A stretch of 64,000 nt of DNA from JAUILA01 sp050289805 (GTDB taxonomy: Bacteria; Bacteroidota; Bacteroidia; Cytophagales; Cyclobacteriaceae). The stretch covers positions 248,001 to 312,000 of the forward strand of contig JBNKGL010000001.1 of assembly GCA_050289805.1 (NCBI GenBank). Direction: 5' to 3'. Under the pieces are notes generated by a model. The model made no database searches. It was not told the DNA's origin and was given only the letters and a program-made list of their open reading frames with translations. This document shows, piece by piece, positions 25,596 to 34,952 of this stretch. Position 1 is the first letter of the stretch. Every line of letters begins with the position of its first letter. Position numbers and translations under genes: made by a program.

Positions 25596-27295
25596 GTCTG
25601 GAAAGCAGAAAACTGGAAAGTATATTAAAGCTTGCGGTAGGAATCGCGGCGTTGGTCGTCCTCAACCTGTTAGCGTCCCGGTATTTTCACCGGTTCGATC
25701 TGACTGCGGAGGGCAGATATACCATTAAGCCTGCCACGCAGGAAATGCTTGAGAACCTCGACGATGTGGTCTATGTGGAAGTTTATCTTGACGGCCCTTT
25801 AAATGCGGGATTCAAGCGATTGCAGCGTTCTGTATTTGAAACACTGGAAGAATTCCGGATCTACTCCGGCAATAATGTTCAATATACTTTCAATGACCCA
25901 AGTGCAGCGTTGGGGGAAAGTGCCCGGAACCAGTTCATGCAATCCCTGGCGCAACTGGGAATTCAGCCAACCAATATCATTGAAGAAAAGGACGGTCAAC
26001 GAAATGAACGCCTTATCTTCCCCGGAGCAATCATCTCCTACGGGGGTGCGGAACGCGGTGTGATGTTGCTGAAAGGGAACCAGGCCAGTTCGCCCGAGGA
26101 GAAACTCAATGAGAGTATTGAGAATATTGAATACTCCCTGGCATCCGCCATTTTTGAACTTACCAACATTGAACAAAAACAGGTAGGCATGGTGAAAGGG
26201 CATGGGGAGCTGGATTCCCTGGAATCAGCCGGGCTTGAACTTGCAATACAGAAGCATTATTCGCTGCGGGATGTTCGGCTTGGGTCTGATGATCTTTCCT
26301 CATTGTCGGCCATGATCATTGCGAAGCCTGAACAAGCGTTTACTGAAAGGGAGAAATATGCGCTGGACCAATACCTGATGTCCGGTGGAAAAGTGCTCAT
26401 GCTTATCGATAAGCTTCAGGCTAATATGGATAGTGCGAGCAATGAATTCAATTATGCATTTCCTTTCGATCTGAATATTGATGATCAGCTCTTTCGATAT
26501 GGTATCCGTGTGAATAATACCCTCATCCAGGATTTATCAAGTGCCAAATATCCGATAGTTATTGGTACGATGGGTGATCAGCCGCAGATTCAGCTCATTC
26601 AGTGGCCATTCTTTCCCCTGATCAACCGTTTTGCAGATCATCCGATTACAAGTAACCTGAATGCTGTGAAGGGCCGTTTCATGAGTACCATTGATACTGT
26701 GAAGGCCGAAGGGCTCACAAAAACGCCCCTCATGTTTACATCGGATTATTCACGGTCACTTACTGCGCCGGTCAAGGTTTCCATTCAGGACCTTCGGGAA
26801 AACCTGTCGCCCGATAAGCTCACACAAAAAAACCTGCCGGTCGCCTATCTGGTCGAAGGAGAATTCAGATCGTTGTATGAAAACCGATACAAGCCTGATG
26901 GTACTGACGAGTCTTCGTTCATTCCAAGGTCTTCTGATAACGCAAAACTCCTGGTTATCGGTGATGGTGACATAGCCCGGAACGATATCAATACGCGCAA
27001 TGGAATGCCCCAGGTATTGGGCTACGATCCATTTGAGCAAACGACCTTTGGCAATGAAGACCTGTTGATGAATGCCCTTCATTTCATGATTGATGAACAG
27101 GGACTGATTACCGCACGGAATAAGGAAATTGAAATACGACCGCTCGACAAGGTGAAAATTGCCAATGAGCGTACCTACTGGCAGATCATTAATCTTGTTG
27201 TGCCCGTACTGTTGCTGATTCTATTTGGAATTTTGAGAAGTTATTTACGAAAACGCAGATTCACAGGTTTTAAAACGAATGACGATGCAGCGTAA
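25589..27295 (+). CDS. gldG: Gliding motility-associated ABC transporter substrate-binding protein GldG
   Basis: A 568-residue protein anchored by an N-terminal membrane segment (about 14-30) and a C-terminal one (about 535-552), with a large periplasmic part between. Motifs such as FDLTAEGRYTIKPATQEML, and KPEQAFTEREKYALDQYLMSGGK, are typical of GldG and the related DUF4350/ABC-2 auxiliary family. It overlaps gldF by 7 bases and the DUF4340 gene by 17. The substrate of the GldAFG transporter is not known. Confidence 0.92.
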   Translation: MVSLESRKLESILKLAVGIAALVVLNLLASRYFHRFDLTAEGRYTIKPATQEMLENLDDVVYVEVYLDGPLNAGFKRLQRSVFETLEEFRIYSGNNVQYTFNDPSAALGESARNQFMQSLAQLGIQPTNIIEEKDGQRNERLIFPGAIISYGGAERGVMLLKGNQASSPEEKLNESIENIEYSLASAIFELTNIEQKQVGMVKGHGELDSLESAGLELAIQKHYSLRDVRLGSDDLSSLSAMIIAKPEQAFTEREKYALDQYLMSGGKVLMLIDKLQANMDSASNEFNYAFPFDLNIDDQLFRYGIRVNNTLIQDLSSAKYPIVIGTMGDQPQIQLIQWPFFPLINRFADHPITSNLNAVKGRFMSTIDTVKAEGLTKTPLMFTSDYSRSLTAPVKVSIQDLRENLSPDKLTQKNLPVAYLVEGEFRSLYENRYKPDGTDESSFIPRSSDNAKLLVIGDGDIARNDINTRNGMPQVLGYDPFEQTTFGNEDLLMNALHFMIDEQGLITARNKEIEIRPLDKVKIANERTYWQIINLVVPVLLLILFGILRSYLRKRRFTGFKTNDDAA

Positions 27296-28232
27296 GAAAA
27301 ACCTACGGCTCCTGGCCATATTGTCAATTTTGATTGTCGCAGCAGTGATTCTCGCACTCACCGGCAAGTCCACCAGCAAACTTGATGTGGACCGTGATAT
27401 TTTTAGCTATGATGATCCATCGCAGATCGATGCGGTCATTCTTGAAAGAAATAATACTTCAGACACTCTCGCTTTTATCAACGGGCAGTGGATGCTGAAT
27501 GGAAAATACAAGGCGGATCCGCAACGCATTAGTGTATTATTTGCCATTTTGAAGCAAGCAAAGGTCCGCCGCCGCGCAGCGCGTACACAGCTGGATTCGC
27601 TTCAGACCTGGATTGATCAAAAAGGTGTGGAAGCACGTTTTTATGAAGGTACGGACCTGGTGAAAAGTTTTGAAGTAAGCGGGAATGAAGAACGCGGAAT
27701 AACATATTACCGGGAATCATCGGGTGAACCGGTTTACCTGATGGAAATTCCCGGATACAGGAGCTACCTGGCCGGAATCTATGAACTTGACGAAAATGGC
27801 TGGAGATATCCGAGGGTTTACGATTTTAATTGGCGTAACCTGAAAGATGTTCATGTGGAATATCCAAAGAATTCTGACAGCGGGTTTGACATTTCTTCAA
27901 AGGAAGGTTTTTACAGTGTAAATCAGATCGAGGAAACGGATACGACGAAACTCACCAATTTTTTGGATGATCTTTCCCTGTTGTATGTAAATGATTTTCT
28001 TTTTCCCGCGGAAATTACCCGTTATGATTCATTGAAAGACGTGCTTGAGGCACAGATTACGGTACGTGACGTCGGTGATAATGAATACCTCATGGAAGTT
28101 CTTGGCACCTTGCCTGGGAAGTCGGAAATACTGATTCGCATCGATTCCTCCCAGTATGCGCTGGCACAATATGATGCCTTGCGAAAGATTATGCGCCCGC
28201 GTAAATTTTTCGTAAAAAAAGAGACGCCCTAA
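27279..28232 (+). CDS. DUF4340-type protein linked to the gld transporter
   Basis: A 317-residue protein with one N-terminal membrane segment (about 8-26) and a periplasmic remainder. It follows and overlaps gldG, the typical place of DUF4340 proteins, which accompany GldG-like ABC systems in many phyla. The ATG at 27279 and one two codons later (27285) are both possible. The function is unknown; a structural or coupling role in the transporter is inference from position. Confidence 0.78.
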   Translation: MTMQRKKNLRLLAILSILIVAAVILALTGKSTSKLDVDRDIFSYDDPSQIDAVILERNNTSDTLAFINGQWMLNGKYKADPQRISVLFAILKQAKVRRRAARTQLDSLQTWIDQKGVEARFYEGTDLVKSFEVSGNEERGITYYRESSGEPVYLMEIPGYRSYLAGIYELDENGWRYPRVYDFNWRNLKDVHVEYPKNSDSGFDISSKEGFYSVNQIEETDTTKLTNFLDDLSLLYVNDFLFPAEITRYDSLKDVLEAQITVRDVGDNEYLMEVLGTLPGKSEILIRIDSSQYALAQYDALRKIMRPRKFFVKKETP

Positions 28233-28313
28233 TATTCATGGTGCGCGTTTCCTATAAATGATTTTATTTTTAACTTTACCCAGTTTTAACAATCACTGCA
28301 TAACGAACCCTAC

Positions 28314-29438
28314 ATGAAATTTATCGTTTCCTCTTCAGCATTGCTCAAACAACTCTCGAGTATCAATGGTGTAATTACTACCAATCCTGTTGTTCCGATT
28401 CTTGAGAACTTCCTGTTTGAAATTTCGGAGGGCAAACTGGTAGTTACGGCCTCTGACTTGCAAACTTCCATGATCACTGAGCTGGAGGTTGAATCCCGTG
28501 AAAGCGGAAACATCGCCGTGCCGGCAAAAATTTTACTGGAAACCCTGAAGAACCTGCCGGAACAACCGGTGACGTTCTCCATAGACGAGGATTCGTACAG
28601 TGTGGAGATTAGTTCCGACAATGGCCGGTATAAGCTTGCCGGTGAAAATGCGACGGATTTCCCGAAGGTTCCTTCGGTAAGTGATGATTTCAGTGTAAAC
28701 ATGTCAACCGAGGTGCTCTCAAGTGCCATCAACAATACAATATTTGCTACGAGTAATGATGAATTGAGGCCGGCAATGACGGGGGTATATATGAACCTCA
28801 CAGAAACAAATACCACCTTTGTTTCTACTGACGGACATCGCCTGATCCGCTACCGTCGTGTTGATGTTGCGTCGGAAAACGGTAATGCGATCATCATTCC
28901 CAGGAAAGCCCTTAATTTACTGAAGAGCACGCTTCCATCGGAGAATACGAATGTATCAGTGGAATTCAATATGTCCAATGCTTTCTTCCATTTTGGAAAT
29001 ATCAGGATGATCTGTCGTCTTATTGATGAGCGTTTTCCGGATTATGAAAATGTAATTCCTTCCGACAATCAGAATAAGATGGTCATTAACCGCCAGGAGT
29101 TTCTCAGCTCCCTGAAGCGTATTGCCATTTATGCCAATAAGACTACCCACCAGGTTCGTCTTAAAATTACCGGGAGTGAGCTTCAGATCTCTGCCGAAGA
29201 CCTGGACTTTGCCAATGAAGCAAATGAGCGCCTTTCCTGTGAGCATGACGGGGGAGATATTGAAATTGGTTTCAATGCCCGTTTCCTGATTGAAATGCTC
29301 AACAACCTGCATTCAGACCGCATCGAAATGCACCTTTCCCAGCCAAACAAGGCCGGACTAATTGTGCCTGAAGAAAAGGATGACAACGAAGATATCCTTA
29401 TGCTGGTGATGCCGGTAATGCTGAATAACTACGTTTAG
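28314..29438 (+). CDS. dnaN: DNA polymerase III sliding clamp (beta subunit)
   Basis: The ring-shaped processivity clamp of the replicase, 374 residues with three repeated clamp domains. The N-terminus MKFIVSSSALLKQL and the C-terminus LMLVMPVMLNNYV are typical, the latter contributing to the partner-binding pocket. A TAACTTTA sequence at 28271-28278 could be a -7 box. dnaA is not next to it, so this gene does not mark the origin here. The TAG stop is the first triplet of a tandem heptamer array. Confidence 0.97.
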   Translation: MKFIVSSSALLKQLSSINGVITTNPVVPILENFLFEISEGKLVVTASDLQTSMITELEVESRESGNIAVPAKILLETLKNLPEQPVTFSIDEDSYSVEISSDNGRYKLAGENATDFPKVPSVSDDFSVNMSTEVLSSAINNTIFATSNDELRPAMTGVYMNLTETNTTFVSTDGHRLIRYRRVDVASENGNAIIIPRKALNLLKSTLPSENTNVSVEFNMSNAFFHFGNIRMICRLIDERFPDYENVIPSDNQNKMVINRQEFLSSLKRIAIYANKTTHQVRLKITGSELQISAEDLDFANEANERLSCEHDGGDIEIGFNARFLIEMLNNLHSDRIEMHLSQPNKAGLIVPEEKDDNEDILMLVMPVMLNNYV

Positions 29439-29706
29439 TAGTCAGTAGTCAGTAGTCAGTAGTCAGTAGTCAGTAGTTGCGTTCCTCATCAAATTCGTCA
29501 TCCCGAACTTGTTTCGGGGCCCCCTCAAGATTTGTATCCATGACGAATTCCGGGATGGTAATTGCCTTAAATTAAATTATGTATCGTATTAATTAGTGAG
29601 CTAAGTGATAGCTCATTGTTTTCCATAGTCGTGGGGATCCCGAAACAAGTTCGGGATGACGTGACTGACTACTGACTACTGACTACTGACTACTGACTAC
29701 TGACTA
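29439..29706. repeat. Nested inverted repeat element: heptamer arrays and an inner 23-bp inverted repeat
   Basis: Left arm: five tandem TAGTCAG units at 29439-29473 plus TAGT to 29477. Right arm: six tandem CTGACTA units (the reverse complement) at 29665-29706. Inside these, 29496-29518 and 29639-29661 are perfect 23-bp inverted repeats containing CCGAACTTGTTTCGG. The centre (about 120 bases) has a 7-bp hairpin TGAGCTA/TAGCTCA at 29597-29615 and no gene. The element fills the whole space between convergent dnaN and the DUF481-type gene, so it may act as a transcription barrier. The inner sequence resembles palindromic intergenic repeats found widely in Bacteroidota. Confidence 0.93.
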
Positions 29707-29715
29707 AATCAGTGC

Positions 29716-30729
29716 TCACCATTCCCAACCAACAGTAGTCTGCCAGACATAATCGGAGGTGGGTGAGTTCATGACAGGTTGATTGTCGTAGTTAAGAGTG
29801 AGGCCTGATTTGATATAAAAATCCAGCGGGAATTCGTACTTCAAATCGATGTTAAAGTCAAAACGCCATCGGCCGGATTCTGAAAGGCTGGGGTAGGCCG
29901 TACCCTTCGTGAGCAGGCTGAAGTCACCGATATCGTAGAGATTTAATTCAGTACCAAACCATGCTTCCTGACTTTTTCTGTCGTCTTCGTCTATTTGGTA
30001 GTTTTCATTGTTGAATGAAAAACCTCCCTGTACTCCCCAGTATAACTGGTTTGTTCTGAAAATATATTTACCAATACCCAGTTTTGAGTTGGTTCGAAGA
30101 TCAAGCAGTTGTTCTGTATTTGACAGAAAGTCGACCTGGGCAATAGCAAACCATTCATGGGGCAGTACATACCTGAAGCTGAAAAACCCATCGGTACGTT
30201 TAATGTCTTCCACTTCATCCTGCTTGCTCATGAGGCTGTTGTACTGTGCATCTATTGACCAGCGCTCCGCGATATAACCAGCACTACTCCTGATGGTGAA
30301 CTGACGCTGATTACGTGCTTTGGTAAGACTGTATCCCAAATCAATAGCGGCATACAACCGATCCAGAAAACCCTGATCTACAGATTTGAGATATACAATT
30401 TCGTTAAAGGGTACAACGGTTGTTTCGCCTTCCAGTGATGTTACACTCACCGAATTATTGTCGACCGATTCAAGCGTTCCATATAAGCGTCGGCCATCGG
30501 TGGTTGAAACCAGCAGGAGCGATTTGGTCGACATATAGCCGATTCCTTCCCATTCAATTTTAAAATCCGAATCGCTGTAGTCTGTCTCAATCTGGATTAT
30601 TCCCCTGTCCATGGACTTAATCTCACCCACGATATAATTCCCATTCTTAAATACAATGGAATCGGGTTGTTGAGCAAACAGGGAAAAGTTAAACAGGAGG
30701 AAAGCAAGTAGTAGTAATTGTTTCTTCAT
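29716..30729 (-). CDS. DUF481-type outer membrane protein
   Basis: A 337-residue exported protein with a signal peptide (MKKQLLLLAFLLFNFSLFAQ). Residues 22-125 form two small SH3-like repeats (IVFKNGNYIVGEIKSMDRGIIQIET, then RLYGTLESVDNNSVSV). Residues 130-337 are an amphipathic beta-strand region ending in the aromatic VGWEW, typical of a DUF481 beta-barrel of the salt-induced YdiY type. It is probably an outer membrane protein of unknown function. The cupin gene lies 6 bases upstream on the same strand. Confidence 0.83.
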   Translation of the reverse strand: MKKQLLLLAFLLFNFSLFAQQPDSIVFKNGNYIVGEIKSMDRGIIQIETDYSDSDFKIEWEGIGYMSTKSLLLVSTTDGRRLYGTLESVDNNSVSVTSLEGETTVVPFNEIVYLKSVDQGFLDRLYAAIDLGYSLTKARNQRQFTIRSSAGYIAERWSIDAQYNSLMSKQDEVEDIKRTDGFFSFRYVLPHEWFAIAQVDFLSNTEQLLDLRTNSKLGIGKYIFRTNQLYWGVQGGFSFNNENYQIDEDDRKSQEAWFGTELNLYDIGDFSLLTKGTAYPSLSESGRWRFDFNIDLKYEFPLDFYIKSGLTLNYDNQPVMNSPTSDYVWQTTVGWEW

Positions 30730-30735
30730 AGTTCT

Positions 30736-31059
30736 TTATTTAAGATCATCACGGGTTGGGTTAAATACATCGATTACTATACATTCGGAAAGTGCATATG
30801 CCGAATGCGGCATATTTGAAGGAATGGCAGCTGTCATTCCCGGTTTTAACAGAAGATTTTCCTCACCTACAACCATTTCAAGTTCCCCTGCTAATACATG
30901 AGTCCATTGGAGATGGGGGTGTGAATGTTCCGGAAGGTGCGCGCCCTTTTCCAGGGTCACCCTGGTTAGCGTAAAATTATCAGAATGTGCAATGGAAGCG
31001 ATAATGCCCGGAAAAAGTTGTTTCTTTTCGAGTGTATTGTAATCAATCAGATATTTCAT
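30736..31059 (-). CDS. Small cupin-domain protein
   Basis: A 107-residue single-domain cupin, read from the ATG at 31059 (an upstream TTG at 31062 adds one residue). The metal-binding motif is HSHPHLQW with a following TH, and the second block is PSNMPHSAY. Residues match the small stand-alone cupins that bind a metal and often a sugar or organic acid. Substrate unknown. It precedes the DUF481-type gene by six bases, suggesting joint expression. Confidence 0.8.
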   Translation of the reverse strand: MKYLIDYNTLEKKQLFPGIIASIAHSDNFTLTRVTLEKGAHLPEHSHPHLQWTHVLAGELEMVVGEENLLLKPGMTAAIPSNMPHSAYALSECIVIDVFNPTRDDLK

Positions 31060-31171
31060 CAATAGTATGTAAAATTTAAAGAAACAAGATACTCAAGGAT
31101 TCTAAAAATCCCATGAAGTGATTTATGATCATAATTATAATTTGTAACTTATTCTATCGATTTAATTTTCC

Positions 31172-32062
31172 ATGGAAAACCTACTCGCAGTGATTACAGG
31201 TGCCAATACCGGAATTGGCTTTCAAACCGCAAGATCCCTTGCGATCCAGGGTTATCATGTGATTCTCACAGGACGATTGGATGCAAAGATCGACTGGGCT
31301 GCAAAAACCATTAATGCCATGTGTGAGGAATCCGGCACATCAGGAAGAGCGATCCCGATGCTGCTTGATCTTTCCTCATTTGACTCGGTACTTCAGTTTG
31401 CCGTTGATTTCGGACTAAAATATGACAAACTTGATGTGTTGGTTTGTAATGCGGGAGTAATGAATGCGCCTTATTCACGCACGGAGAATAATTATGAGCT
31501 TCAATTCCAGGTAAATTATCTTTCCCACTATCTTCTTACGCGGCTGATGATGCCATATTTACGGGATTCGAATTATCCGAGGCTTATCCAGGTGACATCC
31601 ATGCTGGGCGAAAAAGGTAAAAGTTCATCCGTTGAAATGTTTGAGCAAATCGCGAAGGTACCGAAGGAAAAATACTCATCCATTCAATCCTACCGTGAGT
31701 CAAAACTCGCACAGATGCTCCTTACCCGTCATCTCAATAAATTATATCGTGAATTTCTGTTTACGGCGGCCGTGCATCCGGGTATTGTTAATTCAGACCT
31801 GTTCTACAGGCGCGTTCCCAAAGTTGCAAAGACGCTGCTTAAGCCGGTTGCATGGCTTGGTTATGTTTCGGGTACTCTTAAAACGCCCTATGATGGTGCT
31901 GACACTTCGATTTGGCTCGCAGCAGAGCCATCACCCCTCCCATCAGGAAAGTACTGGTATGAGCGAAAGCAGCGGGCCTGGGGCCATCATGCGCTGGATG
32001 ACGGACTGGCCTCAGACTTGTGGGAATGGAGTGGCCGGCAGGTGAGTGAGTTTCTTGGTTAG
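31172..32062 (+). CDS. Short-chain dehydrogenase (retinol dehydrogenase/protochlorophyllide reductase-like)
   Basis: A 296-residue NAD(P)-dependent oxidoreductase. The cofactor motif TGANTGIG is at residues 9-16, NAGV follows at 93-96, and the catalytic Tyr174 and Lys178 are in YRESKLA. The long C-terminal part (VHPGIVNSDLF) matches the retinol dehydrogenase/WW-domain oxidoreductase-like branch. The substrate cannot be told. A TAACTTAT sequence with TTTA 19 bases upstream lies before the start (31122-31152), a weak promoter candidate. A terminator hairpin follows. Confidence 0.85.
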   Translation: MENLLAVITGANTGIGFQTARSLAIQGYHVILTGRLDAKIDWAAKTINAMCEESGTSGRAIPMLLDLSSFDSVLQFAVDFGLKYDKLDVLVCNAGVMNAPYSRTENNYELQFQVNYLSHYLLTRLMMPYLRDSNYPRLIQVTSMLGEKGKSSSVEMFEQIAKVPKEKYSSIQSYRESKLAQMLLTRHLNKLYREFLFTAAVHPGIVNSDLFYRRVPKVAKTLLKPVAWLGYVSGTLKTPYDGADTSIWLAAEPSPLPSGKYWYERKQRAWGHHALDDGLASDLWEWSGRQVSEFLG

Positions 32063-32071
32063 ATTACAAAT

Positions 32072-32099
32072 AAAAAAGGCCGTCATTCGACAGCCTTTT
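32072..32099. terminator. Bidirectional terminator between the SDR gene and the minus-strand mscS
   Basis: AAAAGGC-C-GTC-ATTC-GAC-A-GCCTTTT forms a 10-bp stem with one C/A mismatch. The minus strand has six T after the stem, the plus strand four, so it suits best the end of the minus-strand mscS operon and possibly also the SDR gene. Confidence 0.75.
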
Positions 32100-32114
32100 C
32101 AGAATCCATTCTAA

Positions 32115-32930
32115 TTACACCGTTTCCTGAAACAGGTGTACATCTCTTTGAGGGAACGGAATTGAGATTCCTGCAGCATCAAATTCTTTTTTGACTTTTT
32201 CATGGAAATCGAAATATACGTTCCAGTAATCGGCATTCGCCACCCATGGGCGGACTTTGAAATTGATGGAGCTGTCGGCAAGTTCCGCAACCACAACCTG
32301 GGGAGCCGGATCTGCCAGAATACGTTCGTCGTTGGTAACCATTTGCATTAACAGGTCCTTGGCCTTTTTGATATCATCGCCATAACCAATGCCGAATACC
32401 ATATCGACACGCCGGTTTTCTTCGGCAGAATAATTTTTAATATTGTCATTTGAAAGCTTTCCATTCGGAATGGTGATCCGAACATTATCGGGAGTAGTAA
32501 GGATCGTGTTGAATATCTGGATTTCACGAACGGTTCCGGCCTGACCGGCAGCTTCAACATAGTCACCAACTTTAAAAGGACGCAATACTAAAATAATTAC
32601 ACCTCCGGCGAAATTTTGCAGGGTCCCCTGCAGTGCAAGACCGATAGCCAGACCTGCAGCACCAAGAATGGCAACGAATGATGTGGTTTCTATGCCAACG
32701 AAGGAAGCGGCAGTAATAAGAATGAGAACTGTAAGGGTACTTTTAAAAAGACTTTTCAGAAAAGGTCTGAGGGATTCATCGATCTCCCTTTTTATCATGA
32801 CCCGGTTCAGGGCCCTTGATAAGAAATTCCGTATAGGAAAACCTATTACAAGTACTAAAATGGCCTTGCCCAGGGCAAGGACAATTTCGTAAAGTCCGTA
32901 ATTCTGAAAGAATTCTTGAATTTGCTCCAT
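32115..32930 (-). CDS. MscS-family mechanosensitive ion channel
   Basis: A 271-residue short MscS protein, read from the ATG at 32930 (MEQIQEFFQNYG); a start ten codons upstream is open but adds unlikely residues. Three membrane segments (about 18-40, 58-78, 85-112) are followed by the pore motif (AIGLALQGTLQNFAGGVIILV) and beta domain (RPFKVGDYVEAAGQAGTVREI). The typical Gly/Ala pattern of the E. coli MscS pore is present. It is the last gene of a minus-strand group starting with pcrA/uvrD, 65 bases after murA. Confidence 0.93.
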   Translation of the reverse strand: MEQIQEFFQNYGLYEIVLALGKAILVLVIGFPIRNFLSRALNRVMIKREIDESLRPFLKSLFKSTLTVLILITAASFVGIETTSFVAILGAAGLAIGLALQGTLQNFAGGVIILVLRPFKVGDYVEAAGQAGTVREIQIFNTILTTPDNVRITIPNGKLSNDNIKNYSAEENRRVDMVFGIGYGDDIKKAKDLLMQMVTNDERILADPAPQVVVAELADSSINFKVRPWVANADYWNVYFDFHEKVKKEFDAAGISIPFPQRDVHLFQETV

Positions 32931-32995
32931 AGTGTAGTATCGGTTTGATTTTAAGTTCAAATAATGTCAAACCGCTGCCGTACCGGGCACGATTT

Positions 32996-34303
32996 CTAGT
33001 CCAACCGCTCAATATTTGCACCTAAGGCTTTCAGGCGCGTATCGATATTCTGGTATCCGCGATCAATCTGCTCCACATTGGATATGACGCTCTCTCCTTC
33101 AGCCGACAATGCGGCAATAAGCAGAGACACACCGGCACGTATATCCGGTGATGACATTTTTATTCCACGCAGATTCTGTTTCCTGTCGAGACCGATTACT
33201 GTCGCCCGATGCGGGTCGCACAATATGATCTGGGCTCCCATGTCGATCAGCTTATCCACGAAGAACAGACGGCTCTCAAACATCTTCTGGTGAACCAGCA
33301 CCGTTCCTTTCGCCTGGATGGCTGTAACCAGCACGATACTGAGGAGATCCGGTGTGAATCCGGGCCATGGCGAATCTGCTACCGTCATAATAGAGCCATC
33401 GATGAATGTATCGATCTCATAATGCTTCTGGGCAGGAATGATGATATCATCGTTTTGAATCACCATTTGTATTCCCAGCCTGCGGAATACCTCTGGAATT
33501 AATCCGAGATGCTCAACACCCGCTCCCTTGATCGTGATTTCAGATTGGGTCATGGCTGCAAGACCAATGAAACTTCCCACCTCAATCATGTCCGGAAGCA
33601 GCGTATGTTCTGTTCCGCCTAATTTCTTAACACCTTCGATATGCAGGAGGTTTGAGCCAAGGCCGGATATTTTTGCTCCCATCCGGTTAAGCATCCGGCA
33701 TAACTGCTGGATATAGGGTTCACAGGCGGCATTGTACAGAGTGGTTTTACCTTTGGATAACACTGCTGCCATGATGATATTGGCCGTTCCCGTGACAGAG
33801 GCTTCATCCAGGTGAATATATTTTCCACTCAGATCGGTCGCATCAATTTCGTAAAAAGCGTCCTTACTGGAATAGTTGAATTTCGCGCCAAGCGCCTGAA
33901 ATCCCAGGAAGTGAGTATCGAGACGTCGACGGCCGATCTTGTCCCCACCGGGTTTTGGGATTTTGGCTTTTCCGTACCTGGCCAGGAGGGGTCCCAGGAT
34001 CATAATGGATCCGCGAAGCGCAGCTGCCTTTTCTTTATATTCCCGTGTTTCCAGGAATTCAACATTGATATCTTTTGCTGTGATCCGGTATGACTCGTCG
34101 CCCAGTTTTTCAACTTCAGCGCCCATATCACCAATTAATTCGATGAGCTTATTAACGTCGCGAATATTGGGAATTTTGTGAAGCGTTACCGGTTCGGCGG
34201 TAAGCAATGTCGCAGATACAATTTGAAGGGCCTCATTTTTTGCTCCCTGGGGAGTGATTTCACCTTTCAGGGCGCGGCCCCCTGTTATACGGAAAGAACT
34301 CAT
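32996..34303 (-). CDS. murA: UDP-N-acetylglucosamine 1-carboxyvinyltransferase MurA (Asp in place of the active-site Cys)
   Basis: First committed step of peptidoglycan synthesis, moving enolpyruvate from PEP to UDP-GlcNAc; 435 residues. The active-site loop reads KPGGDKIGRRRLD: Asp121 stands where E. coli has Cys115, the residue that fosfomycin alkylates. Other conserved parts are present (GAKNEALQIVSATLL at the N-terminus, GTDFRPDL equivalent ATVIGLDR, and PDIRAGVSLL). The start codon overlaps the last base of the DUF4290 gene (TAATG). Cys-to-Asp enzymes in other lineages are active and fosfomycin-insensitive. Confidence 0.96.
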   Translation of the reverse strand: MSSFRITGGRALKGEITPQGAKNEALQIVSATLLTAEPVTLHKIPNIRDVNKLIELIGDMGAEVEKLGDESYRITAKDINVEFLETREYKEKAAALRGSIMILGPLLARYGKAKIPKPGGDKIGRRRLDTHFLGFQALGAKFNYSSKDAFYEIDATDLSGKYIHLDEASVTGTANIIMAAVLSKGKTTLYNAACEPYIQQLCRMLNRMGAKISGLGSNLLHIEGVKKLGGTEHTLLPDMIEVGSFIGLAAMTQSEITIKGAGVEHLGLIPEVFRRLGIQMVIQNDDIIIPAQKHYEIDTFIDGSIMTVADSPWPGFTPDLLSIVLVTAIQAKGTVLVHQKMFESRLFFVDKLIDMGAQIILCDPHRATVIGLDRKQNLRGIKMSSPDIRAGVSLLIAALSAEGESVISNVEQIDRGYQNIDTRLKALGANIERLD

Positions 34304-34944
34304 TAATTTCTTCTTCTTCGTCGGTTAGAATTGCCTTTAGATTTACCCTGAGAACTACGCTGAGAACCTGATTTGCGCGGCTTTGTTTTATAAAGCTTTT
34401 CAAAAAGGTTGTCCTCCTTCACCTTGCCCAGATCTATATCAAGCTTGCCATCTGATATGGCTTTGATGTTATCCAGTATCACGGCATCATCAATAACCTC
34501 CTTATTCCAGCTCGTGTAAAATGATTTCATCAGTTTGCCAATGTAAATAATGGCATTTTCCCGTTCGGTCGGTTCTTCCTTCTTCAGCGCTTCCTTTACC
34601 AGCAGCTCAAGGTTTCGGCCATAGTGCTTGTATTTGATGCGATTGCTCACATAGGGCATACGCTGCGGTTTTTTCGCAAGCACTTCTTTTTCCGGCATGG
34701 GGTACGGACTGTCGATATCCAGATCGAAATCGGCAATGATATACATATCATCCCATAATTTCTGATTTGTTTCTGTCGTTTCCTTCACCGCCGGGGCGAT
34801 CTGCTTCATCAGCTCGATCGTGACATGGGCCAGTTCGGTTCTTTTATCCTTGTCTTCAACTGTCTTGATGTATTCGACAATGTTTTGAATGTTGCGTCCG
34901 TATTCTTTCAGGACGATCTGACTCTGGCTCGTGTTATATATCAT
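34303..34944 (-). CDS. DUF4290 family protein
   Basis: A 213-residue cytoplasmic protein of a family found in Bacteroidota, conserved between the helicase gene and murA. It starts MIYNTSQSQIVLKEYGRNIQNIV, typical of the family. The C-terminus is a basic tail of Ser, Gly, Lys and Arg residues ending in a run of arginines, likely to bind nucleic acid. It begins 8 bases after pcrA/uvrD and overlaps murA by one base. The function is unknown. Confidence 0.88.
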   Translation of the reverse strand: MIYNTSQSQIVLKEYGRNIQNIVEYIKTVEDKDKRTELAHVTIELMKQIAPAVKETTETNQKLWDDMYIIADFDLDIDSPYPMPEKEVLAKKPQRMPYVSNRIKYKHYGRNLELLVKEALKKEEPTERENAIIYIGKLMKSFYTSWNKEVIDDAVILDNIKAISDGKLDIDLGKVKEDNLFEKLYKTKPRKSGSQRSSQGKSKGNSNRRRRRN

Positions 34945-34952
34945 AATGGCCG

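Noticed and set aside
29439..29706. CRISPR-like array
   Set aside because: Units are 7 bases in tandem with no spacers, so not a CRISPR.
28233..29716. Replication origin near dnaN
   Set aside because: No dnaA and no cluster of TTATCCACA-type boxes was found; single TATCCAC words lie inside murA and the acyltransferase gene only.
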